A stretch of 64,000 nucleotides of DNA from NCBI GenBank assembly GCA_030272585.1, contig BSYQ01000007.1:810001-874000 (forward strand), given 5' to 3'. Of this stretch, positions 12,646 to 22,580 are shown one piece after another. A program made the translations under genes and the position numbers. This stretch comes from Bryopsis sp. KO-2023. Its lineage: Eukaryota > Chlorophyta > Ulvophyceae > Bryopsidales > Bryopsidaceae. The notes under the pieces were generated by a model. The model worked only from the letters and a program-made list of their open reading frames with translations. It made no database searches and was not told the DNA's origin. Every line of letters starts with the position of its first letter. Position 1 is the first letter of the stretch.

Positions 12646-13815
12646 TTAGTCAAAGAGCGAGAATCCCATGTCCTGAAAGAACAGAAATAAATGATTGGAA
12701 ACCTGTGCTCTGATTTGAAAACCCATTTCTTCTCAGAGATCCATCAACTTCTCTGAAAGATTCTGAAACTTGAAAAGAACTCAGTGGCAGTGAGAGGTGT
12801 TTATTCAATTCGCCAAATTTGTGCCAGCGTATCCATGTCCAGAAGAGAAGGAAAACTTGCAGTGAGTGATCAGGTGCCCCAACTTGCTAGGGATAATAAT
12901 AAATTATAACTGACCAGCTGAAGCCTTTACCAAAGATGCATTACTACTCTTATGCTTTCTCCCCAAATTCGATCAACTTGGTATCCAAATACAATCAAAA
13001 CACAGTGTCCAGAGAGCAAAACAAATCGTCTTGATGACTGGGCCCCATCGAATTTCCAACACACCACCCGCAACTTGCTCTGTTGAATTTGTGCATTGAG
13101 TGAATGCTGGCACAAATGAAAACTTTCACCAGGGGAACCACCACTAACCTCATCTTCCTCTTCTTCATCGTCCTCTTCTTTCTTTTCTTCTTCAGCTTCA
13201 CCTCCACCAGCAGCGGCACCACCGCCACCACCACCGCCACCGCCACCAACAGCGCCACCGCCGCCAGCTGGAACTGCGGACATCTTTTCGCGACCAGCCG
13301 CCAAAACTTCGTGGATATCCTTCCCTTCCAACTCGCTCAACAGAGCATCGATTCGGTCTGAGTCGGCTTCGGCACCCACTGAACGGAAGTCGAGAACAGA
13401 AAGGGCGACTCAGCAAAAGGCTCTCAAAAAGCCGTCCAGGTGTTCTTTGATCAAAGCCTCTTCTCAGGGTTTCGTCATCGCTTTCCCACCAGAAAACTCT
13501 ATAATTTAATTTCATCAGCGAACCGTTCCGTGAACATAGCGCCCACGAAGCAAGCCAGATTCTTCGAGAAACAAGCCCAAGGCATCCTTACCTGACGACA
13601 GAATCTTCTCAAGGTCTTTCTTCGATGGGGAACTGTTTCCACCCAACTGGGCCTGGACGAAATCAAATAAACTCGTTGGAGACTTCCCACAGTAAATCCT
13701 TTTTTCACCACTTTACGCAGAAACAGCGGACAGAAACAAAACAAAAAGAATCCTTCCAAACAACCAAAAAGACAAACGAGGTGCTTACCAAGAGGTATGC
13801 AGCCACCACCTTCAT
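12646..13815 (-). CDS. RPP2: 60S acidic ribosomal protein P2
   Basis: This is a stalk protein of the large ribosomal subunit that recruits elongation factors. Four exons, 13815-13789, 13652-13592, 13378-13149 and 12672-12646, sum exactly to 114 aa. The protein starts MKVVAAYLL, continues with AQLGGNSSPSKKDLEKIL, then VGAEADSDRIDALLSELEGK. An unusually long glycine/alanine hinge and an acidic Glu/Asp run follow. It ends in the universal stalk tail DMGFSLFD, which is encoded almost alone by a 27-nt last exon. The tail binds translation GTPases. Its start lies 275 bp from the divergent COX7c-like gene. Confidence 0.93.
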
Positions 13816-14090
13816 TGTTCTGCTGCCTTCTCAAAAAACACCAAACCGAGAGCTTGGCTTTTCAACTCCTCTACCAGTCCTCCTCGATTCTTATCCCAAA
13901 AGGGTGAACGACCAACAGCAAGACAGAAGCTTGGCGAATTGGGGGGATATTTGCACACCAAAAATTGAAGCCAAAAATAGAAAAAAAAAGCATAATGAAG
14001 GTACGGCATGTATTCCCTCATTTCAATTTGTTGGACGGAAAAAGAGAAGAACTTGCGTTTTTCAGGGAGCTCGCTCGAGTCGATAAAGCA
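13816..14090. promoter_or_regulatory. Putative bidirectional promoter (RPP2 / COX7c-like)
   Basis: This 275-bp interval separates two divergent start codons, for ribosomal P2 (-) and a small mitochondrial protein (+). Both are housekeeping genes. Shared promoter function is inferred from spacing only; I see no clear TATA box. Confidence 0.4.
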
Positions 14091-14817
14091 ATGGTGTTCA
14101 CCCAAACCCTTCGATCGGCATTCCGCAGCGGAAGCCGCGTATCGCGCGGATTCCAAACCAGCGCTCGCGCTCAAGGGGGTGGTCACTCCACGGGGAGCTA
14201 CGTAAGTTCAACGCTAGCTTTTGTGGACATTTCCTTTTTCGATCCCATGTCTGTACACCTTTTTTCTGTTTGTGTCTATGTGGGGGGTGGGGCTTGAAGG
14301 AGATGGAAACTTATTTTCTTGTATCGCCTGGATTTCTTGCCAACGGAATAATGAATTCCCCAAAGAGATTGACTCAATTTCCTTCTTATGCATGCAGGAG
14401 GACTACATTCACGCCCCCAATATGTACAACCTCGAAAAGGTGATATCCCAAATTCATGCCTACAGGAAACTGGAGTTCCCTGCTTGATAAGAATGCAAAA
14501 AAGATCATCCGATCTACTTCAAAAAAGATGGAGTTTCGAAACAAAGATCCAGTGATTATTTTTTCAATTTATATGTCGTTTTCCCCAAAGAAAAAGAAGA
14601 AAACGAGTTTGTATTTTGCCTTCCTCAACTGTCCTTTTTTTGTTGGGGAGCAGTGGTGTGGATGTGCCAACTTTTTTTTATTATTTTGGAAATCTGTATT
14701 TAGATGAAGAACAGGAAGCTCTTCTTTGGAACTGCAATCAGCGGACTCGTTCTGGGTGGTTGCGGTATTGGTTGGTTTGCGATTTCATTCCAACAGGCGA
14801 AAACGAGGTCTGCGTAA
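14091..14817 (+). CDS. Small mitochondrial single-pass protein, COX7c-like
   Basis: Exons 14091-14201, 14398-14439 and 14704-14817 are in phase and give 88 aa. The first about 30 residues are basic and Ser/Arg-rich (MVFTQTLRSAFRSGSRVSRG), a typical mitochondrial presequence. The mature part reads HAPNMYNLEKMKNRKLFFG and then one glycine-rich membrane helix (TAISGLVLGGCGIGWFAISF) with a short basic tail. Size, presequence and a single helix resemble small nuclear subunits of cytochrome c oxidase (subunit VIIc type). The assignment to that exact subunit is uncertain; another small inner-membrane protein is possible. Confidence 0.6.
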
Positions 14818-15548
14818 GATCGAGTATGGGGAAACGTCTCCGTGTGCTTTGGTTTTATTTTTGACCAAAAATACGCTGCCAAAGCGAGCATTGTAAAATC
14901 TCTAGGTAAATTATGATGAGTTGGATTGATGTGAACGATGGCGGGCAGTGGGAAAAAGATCCCTGTTTCATATTCAATCTTGGGTTGGCTGTATGTGTTC
15001 GAGTGTGTTGCAAGAGGCCGAAAAATGAAGAATTTATTTCTGTGGTGGTTTCCACCAACCACGGAGATGATAAAGTTTCATGTATGCATGGTCTTTCCTT
15101 TGTGGCGACCAGATGGCTGCTGATGCACACATCTATTGTTAATTTCCCTAATGTTTTGGTTACATAACCATCAGTTCCTGCTTGCAATCCTGCTTGCAAT
15201 CAGCACGGTGCCCCCCGGAATGGCTTCACCCAAATGCATCCCCTGACAGATAGATCATTGGGTTTGTCCGGATATTGAAGACACTGTGGCACAAAAACAA
15301 AACCATCTCAAATGAAGTGCATCCCATTTGTGGGCGAGCAAAAAAAGATCCTTTTCTGGTAAAATGTATTGGACCTGACTGGTTGAATGGCTGTGGATAT
15401 CGGGGTTGGGAGGATCTGGTGGCAACTGTGGTACTTTCGAGGCCAAAATGATTGTTTGTTTAGTCATAAGAGGGAAGAAGGAAACAAGGTCAATATCTGC
15501 TGTCTGCTTATTTTCTTTGGATAGAAATGATACTTGAAATGCAATTAT
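14818..15548. other. Intergenic region between convergent genes
   Basis: These are presumed 3' flanks of the COX7c-like and LRR genes. A short direct repeat is visible near 15177-15200 (cctgcttgcaatc twice). No gene is supported. Confidence 0.35.
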
Positions 15549-17848
15549 TTACCTGGACATCTTTGGAGGGAATGTGGCACTCCAGGCTTGGTAAGCTAGC
15601 CCAGCGAATACTGCAGACACCAAAACGACTCCAGCAAGCATCATCAGTGCCGTCCCTGTGGAAAGAAACTCCACCCCGGCCTCTTGCAGCGGGTCATTGG
15701 AGCTTCTTCTTCGGGCTTGTAGAGGGGATTCATTGCTTGGACTCGGGGTCAGGGGGGGTAATGTCACAACAGACATTCCTGGAGTTATCTCAGGGATTGC
15801 TCCTGGTCCCTCTTGCTTCTTGATCGGTGGTGCCGGCTGTGCTGGTGCTGGAGCTGGAGCTGGTGCTGGTGGGGATGGCAATGCTGGATTCCCTGGAAGA
15901 GGTGGAGGGTTGCTTTGAGGTGCCGTCGGGCTCGGCGCATTGTTGTCCTGAGGTGGCGTTGGAACCAGAGGTCTCAATGTTGAGGTTGGACTGGGCGGGG
16001 GCGGAGATGGGGTATCCGATCTAGGATCCCCTGATGACTTGGGGAAAATTGGGGGTATGATTATAATGGGGGGTCTTCGTGGTGGTCGTGTGTCAGTGTC
16101 TGGGCTTGGAGTGCTCGGTGGTGATTGTGTTGGCAAAGGGGTACCGTTCATCTCTGCGGAGGGTGCTGATGCTGGCACATTTGGTCCTTCGTTGGGGGAA
16201 GGAGGTGGTGATTCTTCAGGGGAACTCCCTTCTCCTTCAGGAGCTGGACTTGGGGCTCTGGCAGTCATAGCAGGAGAAGGCTGTGGTGCTGTAGACGCTC
16301 CACCATCAGGCTCTGGTTCAGTCGACAAGGGATTCGGTGCGTCCTCTGGGGGTTGGTATGGGGGGGTGCCGCTTTGTGAGGGTGGGGATGCTTCTGGGGC
16401 ATCAGGGATTTCTGTGCTGTTGTCGCGGGGTTCTCCAGATCCACCAGAGCTCTCTTCACAGTCTTCGTAAAGTCCACTCAGTGTTGCGTTCACACTGACC
16501 AATTGCGTAAACTGAAGGGTGCCTCCGCACAGGTGTCGGTTCCCTGACAAATTTCTGGCACAAGAGGAGTCAGTGGAGCTGATCCAATGCCACCATCCAA
16601 CAATGTATATCAATTATCCTCAGGAAAATCCAAGATGCACAGCCAATGCAACAGCCACATTAGAAAAAAAAAAGATAAAGAATATTGTGGCACCACTGCT
16701 CTTCCAATTGAGGGGTTCTAGAGAGCTTGGCGGAGCTTACATCGACTCCATCTTAGGAAAGTCCATCCATCCCGTTGGCAGAGGTCCTGAAAAGTTGTTA
16801 CCTGAAAGGTCCCTGCCATACAACACAGAGCGACAGTCATGAATGAACATACTCACTGTTGATTTCACAAAGCGTATCATATTTTAACACTGGGTCTTTG
16901 TCATTTTTGACAAACATACATCAGTTTCAAGTCCGGAAACCCCTCAAAGCCTGAAGGCAATGGCCCAAAAAAGTTGTTCCCACTGAGGTGTAGTTCTTGG
17001 AGAGGAGTGGATGTGAATATTGGTGGTGGACCTGAACCAACTTGGCCTGTGAGGTCATTTCCATCCAAGTGCCTACAAACATGCAAGATACTGAGGTTCA
17101 TTCTCTCCCTTTCAAAATGAAATTGAAAAACTCGGTGGGTGCACTGAAAGTTGAAGTCACTGTGACTGAAAAAAACTGAACTTGAGATGATGAGCACCAG
17201 AAGGGGTGTATTGACTGAGGGCTTGGTTTGTGTTGCTAGGATTCTAAAGAGACAAAGGCCCCTGGTTTTTGCTGACATAGGAGGAACAATCTATCAATTC
17301 CAGCACTGAGACGTCCATGTGCACAATCCAAAACCGACTTACAAAATTTCGATAGAGCGCCCAAGGGGTGATGACCACTCCGAAGGATTGCTGAACGGGA
17401 AGCCACCAGTGAAACTGTTGCCTTGTAAGAAAACCTCTCTTAGTCGAGGGTTGAAGCATAAATCTGGCAATTGACCTTCCATATTGTTGCCAGATAAATC
17501 CCTGCAATATCCATTCATACTTTTTTTACTGAATTATTCTGAGACTGTGCAACTGTATCAGCATTTGAAGGGCCTGGCCTCAAGGATACTAGTTTTTGCT
17601 TACAGTTCTTCCAGAAAGTCCAATGCTGAAAAGATGCTCGGAAGAGAGCCACGGAGGCTGAGCATAGGAAGGGATATCTTTGTGACACGGTCGACGGAAT
17701 TGCATTCGATCCCCAGCCAGCCAGTGCACAATGAAAGCTTGGATGTGAAGCTCCAAGTTGCCAAAACATTGTCCGGGTCATGAAGGTCTTGCTTGATTCG
17801 AAGCAATGTGTGTGCTGGTAAGGACAGTTGGAAGGGTGTGAGAAGCAT
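15549..17848 (-). CDS. LRR / proline-rich (extensin-like) cell-surface protein
   Basis: The first recognisable exon (17848-17610) has an LRR N-terminal cap: LLRIKQDLHDPDNVLATW, a Cys pair in LCTGWLGIEC, and then LRGSLP. Further exons near 17480-17350, 17075-16915 and 16815-16735 add plant-type repeats such as LSGNNFFGPLPSGF and LSGNNFSGPLPTGW. The last exon starts with NLSGNRHLCGG and runs into a region of over 200 residues rich in Pro, Ser and Thr. That region includes short APAPAPAPA runs, then a transmembrane segment (LMMLAGVVLVSAVFAGLAY) and a short basic tail. There is no kinase domain. LRR-extensins link wall and membrane; here the C-terminal helix suggests membrane anchoring. A convincing signal peptide is not seen. 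ATG 17846-17848 follows an in-frame stop, only 55 bp from the retrotransposon. Confidence 0.7.
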
Positions 17849-17897
17849 CACCACTTACACAGTGCATCAACTATTCCCGCGAAAGACACCAAATTGC

Positions 17898-17903
17898 CCC
17901 AAG
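17898..17903. repeat. Target-site duplication (left) of the Ty3/gypsy element
   Basis: CCCAAG directly precedes the 5' LTR and recurs directly after the 3' LTR at 26638-26643. Six bases match; Ty3/gypsy elements usually make five. Confidence 0.7.
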
Positions 17904-18467
17904 TGTAACCCCAAACCACGTCGCCTCCACCGATTTCGTCACACTGGCCAGGGCCAGAGTGCTGTCGAGTAGAGGGGGGATAGTTAGGGCAGTCCTGCCA
18001 TAGCAGTTCCACCGCAGCCTAGAGGTAGCAGTTCAGCTGCAAGGTTGACTAGGTTGGACAGTCCTAGGAGGTGGTGCTGTAAGAATAGACTTGGGGTACC
18101 TCGAAAGATCAGATGGGTTTGCTAGCTTAGGGAGTCTCAATCAGTAGGTGGGATCCTAGGTGATCGGTGGGACCGGGGTGAGTCAGGCTGCAGCCTATTT
18201 AAACGGCTGATCTTAGGGTATTGTACTTCTTGGTGCGGATCTTCTGGGTTAGGTTCTTGTGTTTTGTTCGAGTGTGGACCTTTTTGATTGTTGTAAGAAA
18301 GCTTTTGAGAAGAGACCTGAGTAAAGTGCCTTGCAAAGGCCGTGTGATCAAGTTCAAGAGGGGCTGTCCCCACTTCTGCCGTTCCAGTTCTGCAGAAACG
18401 CCACCACAACCGTTAAGTACGGCTGCAGGGGTGACCCCAGCGGTCAAGGCGACGCAATTTGTTGGTT
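17904..18467 (+). repeat. 5' LTR of the Ty3/gypsy element
   Basis: The LTR is 564 bp and starts TGTAACCCC. A likely TATA-like box (ctatttaaa) is at about 18196-18204. Its 3' end lacks the final ACA seen in the other LTR and runs directly into primer-binding sequence. Confidence 0.9.
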
Positions 18468-18476
18468 TCGGAGCCC
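18464..18476 (+). other. Primer-binding site candidate
   Basis: TGGTTTCGGAGCC begins with the TGG expected to pair with a tRNA CCA end. It differs from the common plant initiator-Met site (TGGTATCAGAGC) at two positions. The same core, TGGTTTCGGAGC, follows the LTR of the second element at 58368-58379, which supports its role. Confidence 0.65.
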
Positions 18477-18965
18477 AGGCGCGCACACTTTTTAGCTGTG
18501 CTGCAGCAGACGTGCACTACGGCTCTGGCAGTCGTTATAAGTGGGCAGTCTGGACGAGCAAGACCTGAGAGTGAGAAAAGAAGCGGAGTAAGCTCTTGCA
18601 AGAGTGAAGAGAAGGACCCACAGGGGTGGATACGTTTCAAAAGGGTACAAGGTCGAGCTTGGGTCGCTCACAAGGGTGAAGAGAAGGCGAAAAAGCTTTG
18701 TGGGTTTCGGGATCTTGTGGGATCTTAACCTAAGGTTAGGTCAGAACTGCTGTTGGGTCGCTTTTGTCTTGTTTGGGCTGCAGCAAGGTCGAGAACAAAT
18801 ACAAGAAAGAGTGACGAACTGCATAAGGTGGAAAAAGAAGCAAGGGCAGTACTTATCCGAGGTTTGGAGGAGAACAGAGGGTAAAAGAGAAGGGTCACGA
18901 CCAGAAGGGAGACTTGCCACTCAGATCTGTGGCGGCGCTGAAGAAAAAGAAGATCTTGACGAAAA

Positions 18966-21900
18966 GTGAACGAGGAAGAAGAGCCAAACGAGGAAGAAAG
19001 CCTTGGTCGTGCAGAAGGACTGGACGTTGAGGTTTCTGAGGCTGTTGGTGCTTTTTCTGAGGCTGGTCTTGTTGACGACGAAGGGGTGTTGAGGAAAGAT
19101 CTTCTTGGCGGCTGGGATAACGAGGAAGTGAACGAGGTTAACGAGGAAGAGGTTGTGATGGTCGAGAGTGTTCGTGAAGAACGTGAAGCAAGACAAGAAG
19201 ACAGAGCTGCTGAAGACGAGGTTACGAGGGTAGAGGTAGACGACGAAGTGGGTGCTGGCGTTAAAGAAGAAGAAGAGCAAGCAAGTGTTGACCCTACTGG
19301 AGGGGAAGTACAAGAAGGAAACCTCGTTGGCGTTACTGACCAAGGAGAAGCCGAGGTTGTCCAAGAGGAAGAAGAAGTGCTTGAGGAAAACGTAAAAGAA
19401 GAAGACGAAGCAGGACAAGTGATCAAAGAAGAGGGGGGAGCCTTTGTTGAGCCAGAAGTTGTGGTTAAGGAAGAAGTCAGACAGGAAGAGGAAGAAGAGA
19501 GCAGTGTTGCTGCAAGGAACGGAGGAAATGGAGGCGCTACCGACAGGGCAGGCTCCGGAGGAACTGATTATCCTGATGCAGTCAGCCGGCCTGAAGGGAG
19601 TGTTGTGCGTATTGAGCCAGGTTTTCCTGTTGACCCATCAGAGCCCTCGAGTTCCAGTTCCGACGAAGACAAACCTGAAGGGGAAAGAGACAAGAGGGAG
19701 ACATCCTCTAGTTTCGAGGAAGAGCCTGTGCCCCCAGTACATCCACCACTGAACCCATTTGCCTTTGCTGCCAGTCTCCCCCAGATTCCTCCAAATGTGC
19801 CACCTGGTCCAGTTGTTCCACCCGTTCCACCAAGACCTCCTGTTCCACCACCAGTTTGTCCACCGACTCCAGGCAGTGGCGGCGCCATGATACATCCAGC
19901 AGAAGGACTTCCTAATCGGTTGACTAACAGTCATTTACCCGCATTTACGGGTGCAGAGGCAGAAGATGTGGCCACCTGGTTACGTTCCTATGGGATCCTC
20001 GCTGAAGGCTCTGGCTGGAATGTACCCCCAGCAGTGCAGCCACACGAAGACGAGAGGATAGAGAGACTGGTCCGCTATACAGCCGGGGAGGCTCGGTCAT
20101 GGGTTGACAATTGGATATCCAGACATCCAGCCCTTGAGGAAGGAGTGCCAAACCCATTGAGGACGTGGCAGAAGTTGCAAACGGACATGCTGGCCTGGTT
20201 TGGAGATGCCCCAGCAACACTAGTAGCCCATACCTTGGAGCAAAGCCGGAAGGGTGATGAAACAGTGGACGAGTATACATCCTTGCCATCCCAAGGGCAG
20301 CAACAAGTGGAAGCGAACAGAGTACCAGGCAATCCAGCCGTGGCAGATGGGTCCTTACTTCGATTGAACAAGGACGGAGCTCAGGGGGAGTTGACACCCA
20401 TACTTCATGCACCCATGGAGGATACTTTGGAGGGAGTCAGTGCCAGAGCCAGACAAGTTGAGAAGAGACAAGTGGACCCCAGTTCCACCCAGAAGGAAGT
20501 GACGGTCCCAGCCACCGAACTGATGGGAGAACTGCAGGAGCATGCAGCATTGGAGCCTGTTTTGGCAGAAGTGGGCGTTATGGATCGGAGAGTAAATGGG
20601 CAAATTGACCGCCTAAGGAAGGAAATGCGTGATCACAAAATTGTGACGGATTCAAGACTTCGAGGAGTGGAGCAGCAAGTGAGAATATCTGGGCGGCAGT
20701 ATAGCGAACTCAGGAGGATGATCTCTGCCTTGACAGAAAGGGTAGCAGATATGCGACAATCGGAAGAACCCGAGCTGGCAAGGGTGAGCCATGGCATTAC
20801 TGGAGACGCTGGAGTGGATCGAATACCTACCAATGGGGAAAGAGGCCGGGGAAACCACAGAGGAAGTGAATGGAGGAGAAGGAGTGGACGGATAAACATG
20901 AGCGAAGTCACGTGTTGGCATTGCTTAGACCTTGGACATTACAGAAGAAATTGTCCCAACCGAATGCAGAGTTTCCAAGCAGAACTGGAAGATCAGTTGA
21001 TTATGGATTTCGAGCAGACCGACCCAGTGACAGCAGCCATGAAGGAACCAGAGGAAGTCATGGCATCAATCTTGTACTCTGCTATGGATGTCGACAATGG
21101 AGCAATGGACAGTGCCCAAGGAAGCAATGGAGGGACTCCTGTGGATACGAGCCCAATACCCTCAGAACCGCAAGCAACTACTGCAGAAGATGTTGTAATG
21201 GAGGAACTGAAAGAGCAGCCAAACCTTGAATCAAAGAAAGAGCCAGAAGAGATTCCAAAGCGATTGCCGAAGCCAGAAGATGTGCCACAAGGATCCAAGC
21301 CAGTTGTGATGCCGCCATTGATGCATAGACCGATGCAAGTACCATCGCCCAGAAATACCATGGCAAAGAAGAAGAAGATGGTCAAGAAATCAACAGTGAA
21401 GCCACAGGAGAAGCGCATGTTTACTACAGCGGAAGCCAAGAAGCTTGTGGAAGGACTGACTGCAGAAGTATCGGTAGCAAACCTTTGTCAGCACCACCCG
21501 GAGTTGATCGACGCATGGTTGAAGGCATTACGGGTGCCTATGGCGGAAGTCCCAGCAGTTACCACCATGGCAGAAGTGGACAAGACAAGCTCATATGCAG
21601 TTACTACAGCCACAGCCAAAGTGATGGAAACCAAAGTGCCAGGAGCGATCATTGACACCGGAGCGAGTGCCTGTGTGATATCCAAAAAACTCCTAACACA
21701 AACGGGATTAACACATCTAATGGAGGCACCAAGAGGGCGTTACCGGGACTGCAATGGACAGACTCGGCAGGCAGTAGGGTACATCCCCGCTCTACCTATC
21801 GCCCTTGGGCAGAGCAAACAAATGGTACCGTGCCATGTAGTGGAGAACAAGCATTTGTCCCTAATCATTGGGACTCCATGGTTGGCTAAAACCGGCACCG

Positions 21901-22580
21901 AGATTGACTACGGGCTCAAAAGGCTCACTCCATACGTGGCGGGACAGCGCATGGGTGGCGTGCCGATCGAGTTCATCCACTCTGTAACGCCTGCAACGGC
22001 TGCAGTCGTCTCTGTCTACCAGACCCTCCGCCACATCGAAGAGCCCAGTCCTGCACCAGCCCAACCACCCTCTTCTACCGGGGAACTTTTGCAGCCAAAC
22101 TCAAGGACGACTCATGATGGTCTGAACCAGCCCAACGCCGCCAGTCGACATCCACCGACCCTCCGGCTTACATATTACCAAGCAAGGGTGCTGCAAGAGT
22201 GCTACACCATGCGTCGGGAGAACGGAATGAGTGAGGCAGCAGCCTCACACCTCCACCAGCAAGAGATGGAGTTACTGGATGCAAGAAGAGGGCACCATTT
22301 GAAAATACAAAAAGAGGATGAAAGGAGTTTGGAGGAAACACTGCAAAGGGAAGGAAAACAGGGGAGAAGAAATGCTGCAACAGAGGAATACATGCGGAGG
22401 CGGGAGGCACTAAAACAACAAGAAAAGGAGGAGCTCAAAAAGCTTTTGGATTACTTCCGGGAGAGTGCACAAGCATGGAGACCGAAAGGAGTGCCTGCAG
22501 CAGGAGTGCCAGCAGCAACGGCCGCAACCGGAGGGAAAGGAGGGAGTGAGGTGATAAGCTATACCACTTCGGATTTTTGA
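18966..22580 (+). CDS. Gag-protease polyprotein of the Ty3/gypsy element
   Basis: The open frame is 1204 codons. It begins at a GTG in the open frame; the first in-frame ATG is at 19158. About 190 residues of highly acidic Glu/Val-rich sequence come first, then a Pro-rich stretch near residue 275. A retrotransposon gag core follows from about residue 320 (PAFTGAEAEDVATWLRSY, later RTWQKLQTDMLAWFG). A coiled-coil-like segment lies near residues 540-600 and one CCHC zinc knuckle (CWHCLDLGHYRRNC) near residue 648. An aspartic protease domain is at about residue 890, with DTGA and the later IIGTPWL flap region. Gag packages the RNA and the protease cleaves the polyprotein. The acidic extension is unusual. 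Confidence 0.85.
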   Translation: MNEEEEPNEEESLGRAEGLDVEVSEAVGAFSEAGLVDDEGVLRKDLLGGWDNEEVNEVNEEEVVMVESVREEREARQEDRAAEDEVTRVEVDDEVGAGVKEEEEQASVDPTGGEVQEGNLVGVTDQGEAEVVQEEEEVLEENVKEEDEAGQVIKEEGGAFVEPEVVVKEEVRQEEEEESSVAARNGGNGGATDRAGSGGTDYPDAVSRPEGSVVRIEPGFPVDPSEPSSSSSDEDKPEGERDKRETSSSFEEEPVPPVHPPLNPFAFAASLPQIPPNVPPGPVVPPVPPRPPVPPPVCPPTPGSGGAMIHPAEGLPNRLTNSHLPAFTGAEAEDVATWLRSYGILAEGSGWNVPPAVQPHEDERIERLVRYTAGEARSWVDNWISRHPALEEGVPNPLRTWQKLQTDMLAWFGDAPATLVAHTLEQSRKGDETVDEYTSLPSQGQQQVEANRVPGNPAVADGSLLRLNKDGAQGELTPILHAPMEDTLEGVSARARQVEKRQVDPSSTQKEVTVPATELMGELQEHAALEPVLAEVGVMDRRVNGQIDRLRKEMRDHKIVTDSRLRGVEQQVRISGRQYSELRRMISALTERVADMRQSEEPELARVSHGITGDAGVDRIPTNGERGRGNHRGSEWRRRSGRINMSEVTCWHCLDLGHYRRNCPNRMQSFQAELEDQLIMDFEQTDPVTAAMKEPEEVMASILYSAMDVDNGAMDSAQGSNGGTPVDTSPIPSEPQATTAEDVVMEELKEQPNLESKKEPEEIPKRLPKPEDVPQGSKPVVMPPLMHRPMQVPSPRNTMAKKKKMVKKSTVKPQEKRMFTTAEAKKLVEGLTAEVSVANLCQHHPELIDAWLKALRVPMAEVPAVTTMAEVDKTSSYAVTTATAKVMETKVPGAIIDTGASACVISKKLLTQTGLTHLMEAPRGRYRDCNGQTRQAVGYIPALPIALGQSKQMVPCHVVENKHLSLIIGTPWLAKTGTEIDYGLKRLTPYVAGQRMGGVPIEFIHSVTPATAAVVSVYQTLRHIEEPSPAPAQPPSSTGELLQPNSRTTHDGLNQPNAASRHPPTLRLTYYQARVLQECYTMRRENGMSEAAASHLHQQEMELLDARRGHHLKIQKEDERSLEETLQREGKQGRRNAATEEYMRRREALKQQEKEELKKLLDYFRESAQAWRPKGVPAAGVPAATAATGGKGGSEVISYTTSDF

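Noticed and set aside
16039-16470. Gly-rich open frame on the plus strand
   Set aside because: It is the antisense shadow of the Pro/Ser-rich region of the LRR-extensin-like gene.
18725-19426. Ser/Thr/Phe-rich minus-strand open frames
   Set aside because: They are the complement of the Glu-rich gag extension, with no independent signal.
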